Source: Lachnospiraceae bacterium (GTDB lineage: Bacteria > Bacillota > Clostridia > Lachnospirales > Lachnospiraceae). Taken from it: a DNA stretch of 63,852 bases. Made by a program: the position numbers and the translations under genes. The notes under the pieces were generated by a model that saw only the letters and a program-made list of their open reading frames with translations, ran no database searches and was not told where the DNA came from. The DNA is taken from contig JAFUFI010000022.1 in NCBI GenBank assembly GCA_017469945.1, positions 1 through 63,852 on the forward strand. The letters are read 5' to 3'. Below are positions 40,515 to 51,342 of the stretch, in pieces (position 1 is the first letter of the stretch; each line of letters begins with the position of its first letter).

Positions 40515-41540
40515 ATGGAGATGGACGAGCGCAAGACAAAGATCTTGCAGGCTATCATCAGAAACTATCTTGAGACCGGCGAACCCGTCGGAAGCCGTAC
40601 GATTTCAAAAGATACCGATTTGAATCTCAGCTCCGCTACTATACGTAATGAGATGGCGGACTTAGAGGAGATGGGATATATAATCCAACCTCATACTTCT
40701 GCGGGACGTATTCCTTCCGACAAGGGCTATCGCTTCTATGTAGATACCCTGATGGAGGCGAAGGAACGTGAAGTAGCAGATATGAAGGACATGCTTCTTG
40801 AGAGACAGGATAAGCTCGAGGATATGCTTAAGACCGTAGTTAAGTATCTTGCCAAAGATACCCAGTACGCTACGATGATAACGGCTCCTACGACTCACCT
40901 CAATAAGCTTAAATTCATCCAGCTCTCGAGAGTCGATGCAAATCACCTTCTTGCGGTAGTAGTAATCGAGGGAAATATGATCCGTAACCGTATGATCGAT
41001 GTTACGGAAGAGATCGACGACGAGACGATGCTTAAACTTAATATGCTACTTAATACCCAGCTTAACGGCCTCGCAATCGAGCAGATAAACCTAAGCATGG
41101 TTGCCAAGCTTAAGCAGCAGGCGGGAATCCACAGTGGTGTTATAGGAGATGTTATCGACGAAGTAATCGAGACTCTTTCCGAGGACAAAGACCTTGAGGT
41201 CTACACCTCCGGAACCAACAACATCTTCAAATATCCCGAGCTCGCGGATAATGAAAACGCCAGCCGCCTTATCTCGGCTTTCGAAGAAAAGGAAATCCTC
41301 GGAGATATCATCCAGCCCGGTGACGGCAGTGAAGAAACCGGAATTCAGGTATATATCGGAGGGGAAAACAAAAACAGCGGAATGCAGGATTGCAGTGTTG
41401 TTACCGCTACCTACGATCTCGGCGACGGTATGAAAGGAACGATAGGAATCGTCGGACCGAGGCGGATGGATTATGACAAGGTTGTCGGGACACTTAAATC
41501 GATCAAGACTAAATTGGATGACCTTTACAGAAAAGAATAA
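40515..41540 (+). CDS. hrcA: Heat-inducible repressor HrcA
   Basis: Repressor that binds CIRCE. The N-terminal winged helix (ERKTKILQAIIRNYLETGEPVGSRTIS, LSSATIRNEMADLEEMGYIIQPHTSAGRIPSDKGYRFYVD) is unmistakable, followed by the GAF-like and insert domains. The ATG at 40515 has AAGGAG upstream and matches the family; the frame from 40452 would begin inside CIRCE. 341 aa. First gene of the heat-shock operon. Confidence 0.96.
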   Translation: MEMDERKTKILQAIIRNYLETGEPVGSRTISKDTDLNLSSATIRNEMADLEEMGYIIQPHTSAGRIPSDKGYRFYVDTLMEAKEREVADMKDMLLERQDKLEDMLKTVVKYLAKDTQYATMITAPTTHLNKLKFIQLSRVDANHLLAVVVIEGNMIRNRMIDVTEEIDDETMLKLNMLLNTQLNGLAIEQINLSMVAKLKQQAGIHSGVIGDVIDEVIETLSEDKDLEVYTSGTNNIFKYPELADNENASRLISAFEEKEILGDIIQPGDGSEETGIQVYIGGENKNSGMQDCSVVTATYDLGDGMKGTIGIVGPRRMDYDKVVGTLKSIKTKLDDLYRKE

Positions 41541-41560
41541 AAATAAGAAAGGTACTGAAA

Positions 41561-42175
41561 ATGGCAGAGGAAGAAATTAAAAAAGAGGCCGCGGCGCAGG
41601 AGGCGGCTGAGGATACTAAAAAGGCTGAAGCCGAAGAAACTAAGGCTGAGGAAACAAAGGCTGAAGAGGCAAAGACCGAAGAGCCTTCAAAGAAATCTAA
41701 GAAAGAAAAGCCTTCAAAGACAGATAAAGAAAAGGAAGCTTTAAAAGAGCAGGTTTCGGTTCTCGAAGATAAAGTAAAGCGTCAGCTCGCCGAGTTTGAA
41801 AACTTCAGAAACCGTACCGAGAAAGAAAAAACCGCAAGCTATGACAACGGAGCTGCAAACGCTTTAAAGAAATTCTTACCGGTAGTAGACAACTTCGAAA
41901 GAGGACTTGCAAGCGTTCCCGAAGATAAAAAGGACGATCCTTTTGTACAGGGAATGGACAAGATCTACAGACAGTTTGTTACCGAGCTTGAGAATATAGG
42001 AGTTGAGCCCATAGAGGCTCTGGGACTTCCCCTTGATCCCAATCTCCACAACGCCGTTACCCAGCAGGAGAGCGACGAATACGAACCCGGAACAATATGT
42101 GCCGAGCTTCAAAAGGGTTACACTTACCACGGAATCGTACTCAGATACAGCATGGTAGCCGTAGTTCCCGAATAA
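41561..42175 (+). CDS. grpE: GrpE nucleotide exchange factor
   Basis: Exchanges ADP for ATP on DnaK. The first 65 residues are a Glu/Lys/Ala-rich low-complexity tail, then the long coiled coil (LKEQVSVLEDKVKRQLAEFENFRNRTEKEK) and the beta domain ending with PGTICAELQKGYTYHGIVLRYSMVAVV, the GrpE signature. 204 aa. Confidence 0.96.
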   Translation: MAEEEIKKEAAAQEAAEDTKKAEAEETKAEETKAEEAKTEEPSKKSKKEKPSKTDKEKEALKEQVSVLEDKVKRQLAEFENFRNRTEKEKTASYDNGAANALKKFLPVVDNFERGLASVPEDKKDDPFVQGMDKIYRQFVTELENIGVEPIEALGLPLDPNLHNAVTQQESDEYEPGTICAELQKGYTYHGIVLRYSMVAVVPE

Positions 42176-42218
42176 AACAATTTCCCAACCGATGGTTAAA
42201 GCCACTGAGCGGATTTAA

Positions 42219-44165
<1,947 letters not shown>

Positions 44166-44199
44166 AGCAATCAGCATATAGTTAAAATATCAACTCGTA

Positions 44200-44222
44200 A
44201 GGGGACAATTTCTTTGTCCCCT
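44200..44222 (+). promoter_or_regulatory. Hairpin between dnaK and dnaJ
   Basis: Nine-pair stem AGGGGACAA/TTGTCCCCT (44200-44208, 44214-44222) with no T run, followed by the palindrome TATACGCGTATA. Probably an mRNA processing or stability element that lowers dnaJ relative to dnaK. Confidence 0.55.
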
Positions 44223-44249
44223 ATACGCGTATAAAAAGGTGGATTTATT

Positions 44250-45425
44250 ATGGCAGACCAGAAAAGGGACTATTACGAGGTCCTCGGCGTAGACAAAAAC
44301 GCAGACGAAGCTGCACTTAAAAAAGCATATCGTGAGCTCGCCAAGAAGTATCATCCCGATGCTAACCCCGGCGATAAAGAAGCTGAAGCAAAGTTCAAGG
44401 AGGCATCCGAGGCCTATGCCGTTCTCTCCGATCCTGAGAAGAGACGTCAGTATGACCAGTTCGGACACGCCGCATTCGACGGCGGTGCAGGCGGCGCCGG
44501 CGGATTCGACTTCTCAAGTATGGACTTCTCCGATATCTTCGGAAGCTTCGGAGATATTTTCAGCGGAATCTTTGGCGGTGGCGGAAGAAGCTACGGCGGA
44601 AATTCCAACGGCCCTATGAAGGGAGCAAATATCCGTACAAGAGTAGACCTTGATTTCCTCGAGGCGGTATTCGGATGTGAAAAAGAAATAGAGCTTACCG
44701 TTAAGGAGACATGTACCTCCTGCAACGGATCCGGAGCCAAGAAGGGAACATCTCCCGAAACCTGCTCTACCTGCGGAGGTAAGGGACAGGTTGTACGTAC
44801 CCGCCAGTCTATGCTGGGTATGATGAGAAGCGTTGAGCCCTGCCCCGACTGCGGAGGAAGCGGAAAGATCATCCGCGAGAAGTGTCCTGACTGCAGAGGC
44901 AACGGCTTCGTACCTATGAAAAAGAAATACTCCGTTAACATCCCTGCCGGAATTGACAACGGCCAGGCAGTCAATATGCCCGGACTCGGCGATCCCGGAA
45001 GAAACGGCGGCCCCAGAGGAGATGCCCGCGTTGAAGTACGCGTACGTCCTCACCCCGTATTCCAGAGAGAAGGATTCGATATTTTCTCAAATGTACCTAT
45101 TACGATCGCACAGGCTGCCCTCGGCGGAGATGTACTTATCGATACCGTAGACGGAAAAGTAGTGTATAATGTTAAAGCAGGAACACAGACAGATACCCGC
45201 GTCAGATTAAAAGGAAAGGGCGTTCCCTCTTGGAGAAGCAAGGGCGTCAGAGGTGACCACTACATCAACCTCATCATCAAGACCCCGGATAAGCTCTCCA
45301 AGGAAGCAAGAGAAGCTCTTATCGAGTTTGACAGACTTACCGGCGACAGCTTAAACGAAGTTGCAAGACAGACCGGAAAAGACCCGGATGACGGCGGCAA
45401 GAAGAAAAAGCGTTTCGGCAAATAA
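44250..45425 (+). CDS. dnaJ: Co-chaperone DnaJ (Hsp40)
   Basis: J-domain with HPD in [10 protein letters not shown] (about 33-35), Gly/Phe-rich linker ([16 protein letters not shown]), four zinc-binding CxxCxGxG repeats ([32 protein letters not shown]) and the C-terminal substrate domains. 391 aa. Delivers clients to DnaK and stimulates its ATPase. Confidence 0.97.
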   Translation: MADQKRDYYEVLGVDKNADEAALKKAYRELAKKYHPDANPGDKEAEAKFKEASEAYAVLSDPEKRRQYDQFGHAAFDGGAGGAGGFDFSSMDFSDIFGSFGDIFSGIFGGGGRSYGGNSNGPMKGANIRTRVDLDFLEAVFGCEKEIELTVKETCTSCNGSGAKKGTSPETCSTCGGKGQVVRTRQSMLGMMRSVEPCPDCGGSGKIIREKCPDCRGNGFVPMKKKYSVNIPAGIDNGQAVNMPGLGDPGRNGGPRGDARVEVRVRPHPVFQREGFDIFSNVPITIAQAALGGDVLIDTVDGKVVYNVKAGTQTDTRVRLKGKGVPSWRSKGVRGDHYINLIIKTPDKLSKEAREALIEFDRLTGDSLNEVARQTGKDPDDGGKKKKRFGK

Positions 45426-45443
45426 TACCAATCGGAGGCAGTC

Positions 45444-46331
45444 ATGTCCCAGGATAAGAAAGAGATTCAGGAGCTAACGAAAGAAATCCTGAAAAACTAC
45501 GAAAGAAAAAGCATCATCAACCCGGAGGAGCTTTTTGAACAGCCCGACAGAGAGGCTGTTAACGACATCCTTGATAAGCTTGTAAAGATGGTCTTCCCCG
45601 CATTCTACAGGGAAAAGGGATACCGCTTCTACAATGTTGAGAGCAGACTTACTGTCCTCATCGAGGATGTATACTACAATCTAAACAAGCAGATCCCAAT
45701 CGTCCTCAGACAGATGGAGGAGAACAAAGGCTTTACCGAGGAACAGATCGCGGAAAAATCGGAATCTATTGTAAAGGAATTCCTCTCAAGGATCCCCAAG
45801 GTAAGAGACCTTGTTGAGACAGACGTACAGGCTTCCTTTGACGGAGATCCCGCTGCTTTTAATACCAACGAGATCATCCTTTGCTATCCGGGACTTCGCG
45901 CGATCACAATCAGCCGTATAGCCCATGAGCTCTTCCTCCTCGGAGTACCTCTTATCCCGAGAATGTGGACAGAGTACGCGCATTCAAGAACAGGAATCGA
46001 TATCCATCCCGGAGCAACCATTGGCAAGTATTTTTGCATTGACCATGGAACTGGAATCGTTGTAGGCGAGACAACTATCATCGGCGATTACGTTAAGGTA
46101 TATCAGGGCGTAACCATTGGTGCCCTTTCAACAAGAGGCGGACAGAGCCTTAAGGGAACAAAGCGTCATCCTACTATCGAGGACAGGGTTACGATTTACG
46201 CCGGAGCTTCAATCTTAGGCGGCGAGACCGTTATCGGACATGATGCCGTTATAGGCTCCAACGCCTTCATCACATCTTCGGTAGGAGCTAACGAGCGCGT
46301 CAGCATGCAAAACTGCCGGGAAAAGAAATAA
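45444..46331 (+). CDS. epsC: Serine O-acetyltransferase (EpsC/CysE type)
   Basis: First step of cysteine synthesis: acetylates serine. The C-terminal left-handed beta helix has HSRTGIDIHPGATIG, IDHGTGIVVGETTIIGDYVKVYQGVTIGALS and KRHPTIEDRVTIYAGASILGG, with the catalytic His pair. The long N-terminal helical part (1-155) fits the EpsC form. 295 aa. It follows dnaJ by 18 bases and overlaps ispE by one base. Confidence 0.9.
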   Translation: MSQDKKEIQELTKEILKNYERKSIINPEELFEQPDREAVNDILDKLVKMVFPAFYREKGYRFYNVESRLTVLIEDVYYNLNKQIPIVLRQMEENKGFTEEQIAEKSESIVKEFLSRIPKVRDLVETDVQASFDGDPAAFNTNEIILCYPGLRAITISRIAHELFLLGVPLIPRMWTEYAHSRTGIDIHPGATIGKYFCIDHGTGIVVGETTIIGDYVKVYQGVTIGALSTRGGQSLKGTKRHPTIEDRVTIYAGASILGGETVIGHDAVIGSNAFITSSVGANERVSMQNCREKK

Positions 46332-47434
46332 TGATAAAGAAAAAAGCATACGCAAAAATCAATCTTTCATTGGACGTAAAAGGAAAGCTCGAAAACGGAT
46401 ACCATGAGGTCTGCATGATAATGCAGACCATCGGTTTATACGACGAGCTTTCTTTTGATGTATACAGAATTGATACGGATACAAGTAGAGCGTCCGGGGA
46501 AAAGTCTGAAGGCGAAAAAGCCTCAGAAGAAGACAGGATCAGATTATCCTGCAGCTTCGTATGGAGTGACATAGAGCCTACGGACGATCCGAAGGACAAC
46601 CTTGCCTATAAAGCTGCAAAGCTTTTGCTTCCTTACTTCCCGGAAGGTACCGGCGTAGATATAAAGATAGTAAAGAACATCCCTATGGCAGCAGGTATGG
46701 CAGGCGGAAGCAGCGACGCCGCAGCCACCCTGCGGGGGATCAATGAGCTTTTTAAAATCGGGCTGTCAGATGAAAAGCTTTGTGAACTTGGAGTAAAAAT
46801 CGGTGCTGACGTTCCCTACTGCATCCTCGGCGGGACGATGCTGGCGGAAGGAATCGGCGAAAAGCTTACGAGACTTCCCGCTATCCCGAAGCTTTATCTT
46901 GTGATCGCAAAGCCGCAGGCAGGAGTTTCAACAAAGTACGTTTATCAAACCCTTGACGCTCTTGAAAATCCGCCCCACCCGGACGTAGAGGCGATGCAAG
47001 AACTTATAGTAGAGACAAGTAAAAAGGGCGCACGGTCCAAGGAAGCAGAACCTTCAAAAGAAGCCTGCATAGATGGCGGAAGATTATCAGGAGCGGACGA
47101 TGTAAGCGCATCGTTTGCCAAAAATATATCTCCGCTTCTTGGAAATATCTTAGAGTCAGTAACAATCCCTGTCTGTCCAAAAGTAGCTGAGATCAAAAAG
47201 ATCCTTCTTGATAACGGCGCTCTCGGAAGCCTTATGAGCGGAAGTGGCCCCACGGTATTCGGAATCTTTGAATCGGAAGAGAAGGCAAACCTTGCGGCTA
47301 AGGTGCTTATAGATATGTGCACTGCTGCCGTATCGGCCGTAAAGGATAAGAGTGACACAGGGGCTATAGAGGAAGCTTTTGAGAAAGTTCCCGCTAAGGA
47401 CATATTTGTATCTACGACAGTAAACCCCATTTAG
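46331..47434 (+). CDS. ispE: 4-diphosphocytidyl-2-C-methylerythritol kinase
   Basis: GHMP kinase of the MEP isoprenoid pathway. KAYAKINLSLDVKGK at the start, the ATP loop PMAAGMAGGSSDAAATL and the late SGSGPTVFGIF are hallmarks. At 367 aa it is longer than usual (about 280-300) because of two charged insertions, near 55-75 (TSRASGEKSEGEKASEE) and 232-262 (KKGARSKEAEPSKEA). They lie in surface loops, so activity should be kept. Confidence 0.92.
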   Translation: MIKKKAYAKINLSLDVKGKLENGYHEVCMIMQTIGLYDELSFDVYRIDTDTSRASGEKSEGEKASEEDRIRLSCSFVWSDIEPTDDPKDNLAYKAAKLLLPYFPEGTGVDIKIVKNIPMAAGMAGGSSDAAATLRGINELFKIGLSDEKLCELGVKIGADVPYCILGGTMLAEGIGEKLTRLPAIPKLYLVIAKPQAGVSTKYVYQTLDALENPPHPDVEAMQELIVETSKKGARSKEAEPSKEACIDGGRLSGADDVSASFAKNISPLLGNILESVTIPVCPKVAEIKKILLDNGALGSLMSGSGPTVFGIFESEEKANLAAKVLIDMCTAAVSAVKDKSDTGAIEEAFEKVPAKDIFVSTTVNPI

Positions 47435-47475
47435 CGCGGCATCCGGAAACGTCAAAAAAGCGACTATAAAGACAG

Positions 47476-47528
47476 CGAAGAAAGAAACCGGAAATCGAAG
47501 AAAGAAACCGGAAATCGAAGAAAGAAAC
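47476..47528. repeat. Short 20-bp tandem repeat after ispE
   Basis: Two and a half copies of CGAAGAAAGAAACCGGAAAT at 47476, 47496 and 47516. It lies in the ispE/DUF1934 gap. Purine-rich; probably slippage. Confidence 0.8.
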
Positions 47529-47540
47529 AAAACAGATTAC

Positions 47541-47954
47541 ATGAATAAAGACGTTAAGATAAAGATAATCGGAGCCCACGGCGAGGGAACAGACAGAGAT
47601 GTCGTTAAGAGCGAAACCGAAGGGCTCTACTACGAAAGAGGCGGAAAGCAGTACCTTAAGTACACGGAGACAGACGCCGAAACCGGCAATAAAAGAAACG
47701 CCCTTATAAAGATAGAAGGCTCTACGGTCAGCGTAGAATACCGCGGAGCCACAGATACATTTATGGTATTTGAGGTTGGAAAAACGACCCGCTCTATGTA
47801 CATTACTCCTATGGGAAGTATGCCTATCGAGATAGAAACAGAGAGCCTTACCGTTGAAAACAGGCAAGACTCTCTTGAAATTTATATTCATTATTCAATT
47901 TCGCTTTCGGGTACGGATATGAACAAAGCGTCTATCCATATCTACGCAAGCTGA
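47541..47954 (+). CDS. DUF1934 (YwiB-like) beta-barrel protein
   Basis: 137 aa, all beta: alternating strands such as VKIKIIGAHGEG, GLYYERGGKQYLKYTE, SVEYRGATDTFMVFEVGKTTRSMYITPMGSMPIEI and LEIYIHYSISLSG match the calycin-like DUF1934 family of Firmicutes. Function unknown. No ribosome site stands out; the purine-rich 20-bp repeat may act as one. Convergent with the next gene. Confidence 0.85.
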   Translation: MNKDVKIKIIGAHGEGTDRDVVKSETEGLYYERGGKQYLKYTETDAETGNKRNALIKIEGSTVSVEYRGATDTFMVFEVGKTTRSMYITPMGSMPIEIETESLTVENRQDSLEIYIHYSISLSGTDMNKASIHIYAS

Positions 47955-47981
47955 TCGTAAGATCTAAACTTAATACCGAAA

Positions 47982-48488
47982 CTACTTAACAGGCTTTGCA
48001 CCGGCTTTTTCCTGAAGCTTTTCAACGAAACGTGCGAAGCCTTTTTTCTTTTTCTTCTCAGGAGCGGCAAGCTTGCCGTGAGCTCCCTTGAAATCAACGA
48101 TATAAAGTCCGGATACGCCTGCCTTGATCTCCTTTTTAACGGGGAGGTCGGGGAAAATCTTGTCGTCTGCGATAAGGGTAACCATCTGAGGTCCGACCTT
48201 TGCCTTGACAACGGGAAGCTTCTGCCATCTTAAATACTTGGGAGTCTGGTCGATAACGTTTTGAGGAAGACCGGACTTTGTAATCTGAAGCTTTTTCTTG
48301 TCGATAACAAGCATCGTAACGTACTGCTTGTTGGCCTGCATCAGAGCCTGCTGCTCGTCCTGTTTTTTCTGGGCTTTTTTACCGAGTATATAAAGCACAA
48401 TGAAAAGTGCGATGATAACAACGAGTACGACAATAGCGACGATAAATCCCGGAGTGACTGTAAAAAGTAAAATACCGAATGTAGACAT
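47982..48488 (-). CDS. Single-pass membrane protein, function unknown
   Basis: 168 aa. One hydrophobic helix (about 14-35), then a basic linker, a small domain (YVTMLVIDKKKLQITKSGLPQNVIDQTPKYLRWQKLPVVKAKVGPQMVTLIADDKIF to SGLYIVDFKG) and a Lys-rich tail. Not a family that I recognise. AAGGAG precedes the start. The basic tail in the cytosol could contact lipids or nucleic acid. Confidence 0.7.
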   Translation of the reverse strand: MSTFGILLFTVTPGFIVAIVVLVVIIALFIVLYILGKKAQKKQDEQQALMQANKQYVTMLVIDKKKLQITKSGLPQNVIDQTPKYLRWQKLPVVKAKVGPQMVTLIADDKIFPDLPVKKEIKAGVSGLYIVDFKGAHGKLAAPEKKKKKGFARFVEKLQEKAGAKPVK

Positions 48489-48519
48489 ATATTGCTCCTT
48501 CTATAAAAATCTGTATATG

Positions 48520-48548
48520 ATTTTAGCACATAAATATATACAGCGCAA
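48520..48548 (-). promoter_or_regulatory. Promoter of the 47982-48488 gene
   Basis: On the minus strand TTGCGC (48548-48543) and TAAAAT (48525-48520) with a 17-base spacer, about 30 bases before the start codon. Confidence 0.6.
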
Positions 48549-48565
48549 ACCAAAAAAACGCTCAT

Positions 48566-48593
48566 TTGGTAGATAAAGAAACCAAGATATGAT
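48566..48593 (+). promoter_or_regulatory. Promoter of cardiolipin synthase
   Basis: TTGGTA (48566-48571) and TATGAT (48588-48593), 16 bases apart, in the divergent gap. Confidence 0.5.
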
Positions 48594-48644
48594 AAAATAA
48601 ATTTTGTCTGCGAACTTATATAAGCGGAATATGAGGAAAGAGAT

Positions 48645-50129
48645 ATGAACTGGGCGGAAACATGGGAAATAACTAAGATTGTCTGGCGATATGTGCTTAT
48701 GACGCTTGTAGTATTTGATATAATCTTCGCACTGATCGCCGTCTTTTTTGAACGCAAGAATCCAAAGAGTGTCTGGGCCTGGATATTACTTATGATGGCT
48801 GTCCCCTATGTGGGGTTTGTGCTCTATCTGCTTGCGGGTACTACGCTTAACAAGCGAAGGATGTTCAGGGACAAGGGCTTCGAGGAGATGATGCGTAACC
48901 GCATCCACGAGCAAAAAAAGGAGCTGGAGCGCCTTAGCGGAGACAGAGAGCTTCCCAAGGAACTCTACGATTTTAAAAATCTTGTCTACTACAATCTCCA
49001 CAACTCCTATGCCGTACTCTCCGACGGGAACGATGTCGACGTTTTTACCAGCGGACAGGACAAGTTCGCCGCTCTTAAAGAAGACCTTAAAAAGGCTGAA
49101 AAGTTTATCGACTTTCAGTATTATATAATCCGCAACGACGAGCTCTTCGAAGAGATCGTAGAGATATTAAAGGAAAAAGTGGGGCAGGGAGTAGAAGTCA
49201 GAGTCCTTTACGACGGACTCGGAGCCCGCTCCACCCCTAAAAGATACTGGAAAAAGCTTAAGGCTATGGGCATCAGGGTTGGCGGATTTTGGCCTGCCTG
49301 GTTCGGAAAGATCAATTTCCGCGTAAATTACAGAGACCACCGCAAGATCGTAGTTATAGACAATAAAGTAGCTTATGTCGGCGGATTTAACATCGGCCGC
49401 GAATATATCGATATGGAAGAAAAGTTCGGCCACTGGAGAGATACGCACCTGCGTATTACCGGAGATGCGGCTTATATGCTCCACGGACGCTTTGCCTTAG
49501 ACTGGGCTTACGTTACCGGCGAGAAGCTATTCGACCGCGAAGATATGGGAATCGTTCCGAGAGACAATCCTTCCAGGGACAACTGCTATATCCAGATAGT
49601 AAGCTCGGGCCCTGACAGCGACTGGCAGCAGATAAGAGACAACTATCTCTACCTTATAAGCCACGCGAAACATACAATCTATATCCAGTCCCCTTACTTT
49701 ATTCCCGACGACTGTATCCTTAACGCCCTGAAACTGGCGGCGCAGTCCGGAATCGACGTAAGGATAATGATCCCCTGCAAGCCGGACCACCCCTTCGTTT
49801 ACTGGGCGACCCGCTGCTTCGCGGGAGAGCTTGTTGAGGCCGGAGCTACCTGCTATAAATACGAAGGCGGTTTCCTCCACGCAAAAGGCCTTATCGCGGA
49901 CGACGAGGTATACACCTACGGAACGGCAAATATGGATATCCGCTCCTTCGCCCTCGACTTTGAGGTAAATGCGGTTGTCTACGACAAAGACAAGGCTCAT
50001 GAAATGACGGAGATTTTCTTAAACGACGTATCCGAATGTTCCGTTATGACAAAAGAAGAATACAAAAAGCGCAAGTTTATCATTCGCTTTAAGGAGCAGA
50101 TCTCAAGGCTTTTGGCCCCTGTCCTTTAA
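48645..50129 (+). CDS. cls: Cardiolipin synthase
   Basis: Joins two phosphatidylglycerols into cardiolipin. Two N-terminal membrane helices (about 15-37 and 44-65) and two phospholipase D motifs, HRKIVVIDNKVAYVGGFNIG (about 229-248) and HAKGLIADDEVYTYGTANMD (about 407-426), are present. 494 aa. Followed 49 bases later by a lipoprotein gene. Confidence 0.95.
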   Translation: MNWAETWEITKIVWRYVLMTLVVFDIIFALIAVFFERKNPKSVWAWILLMMAVPYVGFVLYLLAGTTLNKRRMFRDKGFEEMMRNRIHEQKKELERLSGDRELPKELYDFKNLVYYNLHNSYAVLSDGNDVDVFTSGQDKFAALKEDLKKAEKFIDFQYYIIRNDELFEEIVEILKEKVGQGVEVRVLYDGLGARSTPKRYWKKLKAMGIRVGGFWPAWFGKINFRVNYRDHRKIVVIDNKVAYVGGFNIGREYIDMEEKFGHWRDTHLRITGDAAYMLHGRFALDWAYVTGEKLFDREDMGIVPRDNPSRDNCYIQIVSSGPDSDWQQIRDNYLYLISHAKHTIYIQSPYFIPDDCILNALKLAAQSGIDVRIMIPCKPDHPFVYWATRCFAGELVEAGATCYKYEGGFLHAKGLIADDEVYTYGTANMDIRSFALDFEVNAVVYDKDKAHEMTEIFLNDVSECSVMTKEEYKKRKFIIRFKEQISRLLAPVL

Positions 50130-50178
50130 AACGAAAAGCCGGCGCTTGTATTATAAAAAACATATTTAGAGGAGTATT

Positions 50179-51330
50179 ATGAAAAAATCATTTAAACACA
50201 TTGCTACTTGTGCGCTTGCCTGCGCTCTTTCCCTCACAGCTCTTGCTGCTTGCGGAAACAAAAACGCATCGGGCGAGGCTGCTGACAATGCATCTTCACA
50301 GGCAGATACCGCTACTGCGGGAAAGAACGCTTCCGATGAAAATGCAACCTACGTATCCCAGCTCGATATCGAAAAGTACATCGATATCAAGGATTATAAG
50401 GATATGGAAGTAACCGTTTCATCCTACGATGTAAGCGACGAGATGGTAGACTACTACTTTACCCAGCAGGTATCTTCGCTTGCACCTTCAGTCAGCTCGG
50501 AAAAGTATATTACCGACAGAGCTGTCGCAAACGGAGACCTTATCAGCCTTGACTTCGCCGGATACAAGGACGGAGTTGCTTTTGACGGCGGTACTGCCGA
50601 AGGTTACACCCTTCTTATCGGATCTCACTCTTTCATCGACGGATTCGAGGACGGACTTATAGGCGTTAATCCCGGGGAGAGCGTAGACCTTAACCTTACC
50701 TTCCCCGAAAATTACGGCCAGGCAGACCTTGCCGGAGCCGATGTTGTATTTACCTGCAAGGTAAACGGCATCATCCCCGAGGAGGAAGTGGTTGCCCTCT
50801 TTAACGTAACCAGCGGAACCGCAGCTACCGAAGGATTCGACGGAATGAAAGCTACCCTTAAGAGCCTTATCGAGAAAAGCTATGAGAGCCAGTACCAGTC
50901 AGAACTCGAGAACGCTATCGCCGAAAAACTTCAGGAGATGGCTGAGTTTAAGGAAGAGTTCCCCAATTCGATCATCATCAAGTACCAGGACAACGCAAGA
51001 GAAGTACTTCAGCAGTACGCCGATATGTACCAGACAGATATCGACACCCTTGCAAGCCAGATGCTCGGAATTACCGCCGACCAGTTTATTCAGGACAACA
51101 GCTACAACCAGCTTAAGATTGACGCTGCCCTTGCTTATATAGCTGCAAAAGAGGGTATCGAGATTGACGACAAGACCCTTGCCGACAGAATCGACAGCTA
51201 CATTACAGAGTCGGGAATCGATCCCGAGTCCGAAGAACTTAAGAATCTTGATCCCTTGGATTACAGGGATTCATTTATTGCCGGAGACGCTATGGAATAT
51301 CTTAAATCCGTAGTTAAGGTAAACAAATAG
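50179..51330 (+). CDS. Trigger factor-like PPIase lipoprotein
   Basis: Lipobox ALAAC with Cys25 lipidated, so it acts outside the membrane. A FKBP-type domain (about 115-200: GDLISLDFAGYKDGVAFDGGTAEGYTLLIGSHSFIDGFEDGLIG) is followed by a helical region like the trigger factor C-terminal chaperone arms (LENAIAEKLQEMAEFKEEFPNS to IEIDDKTLADRIDSYI). The ribosome-binding N-terminal domain is missing. 383 aa. Probably folds secreted proteins, a role like PrsA. Confidence 0.88.
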   Translation: MKKSFKHIATCALACALSLTALAACGNKNASGEAADNASSQADTATAGKNASDENATYVSQLDIEKYIDIKDYKDMEVTVSSYDVSDEMVDYYFTQQVSSLAPSVSSEKYITDRAVANGDLISLDFAGYKDGVAFDGGTAEGYTLLIGSHSFIDGFEDGLIGVNPGESVDLNLTFPENYGQADLAGADVVFTCKVNGIIPEEEVVALFNVTSGTAATEGFDGMKATLKSLIEKSYESQYQSELENAIAEKLQEMAEFKEEFPNSIIIKYQDNAREVLQQYADMYQTDIDTLASQMLGITADQFIQDNSYNQLKIDAALAYIAAKEGIEIDDKTLADRIDSYITESGIDPESEELKNLDPLDYRDSFIAGDAMEYLKSVVKVNK

Positions 51331-51342
51331 GAGGATTACTAA

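Noticed and set aside
47476..47528. 20-bp repeat as a CRISPR or regulatory array
   Set aside because: Direct tandem copies with no spacers; a simple slippage repeat.
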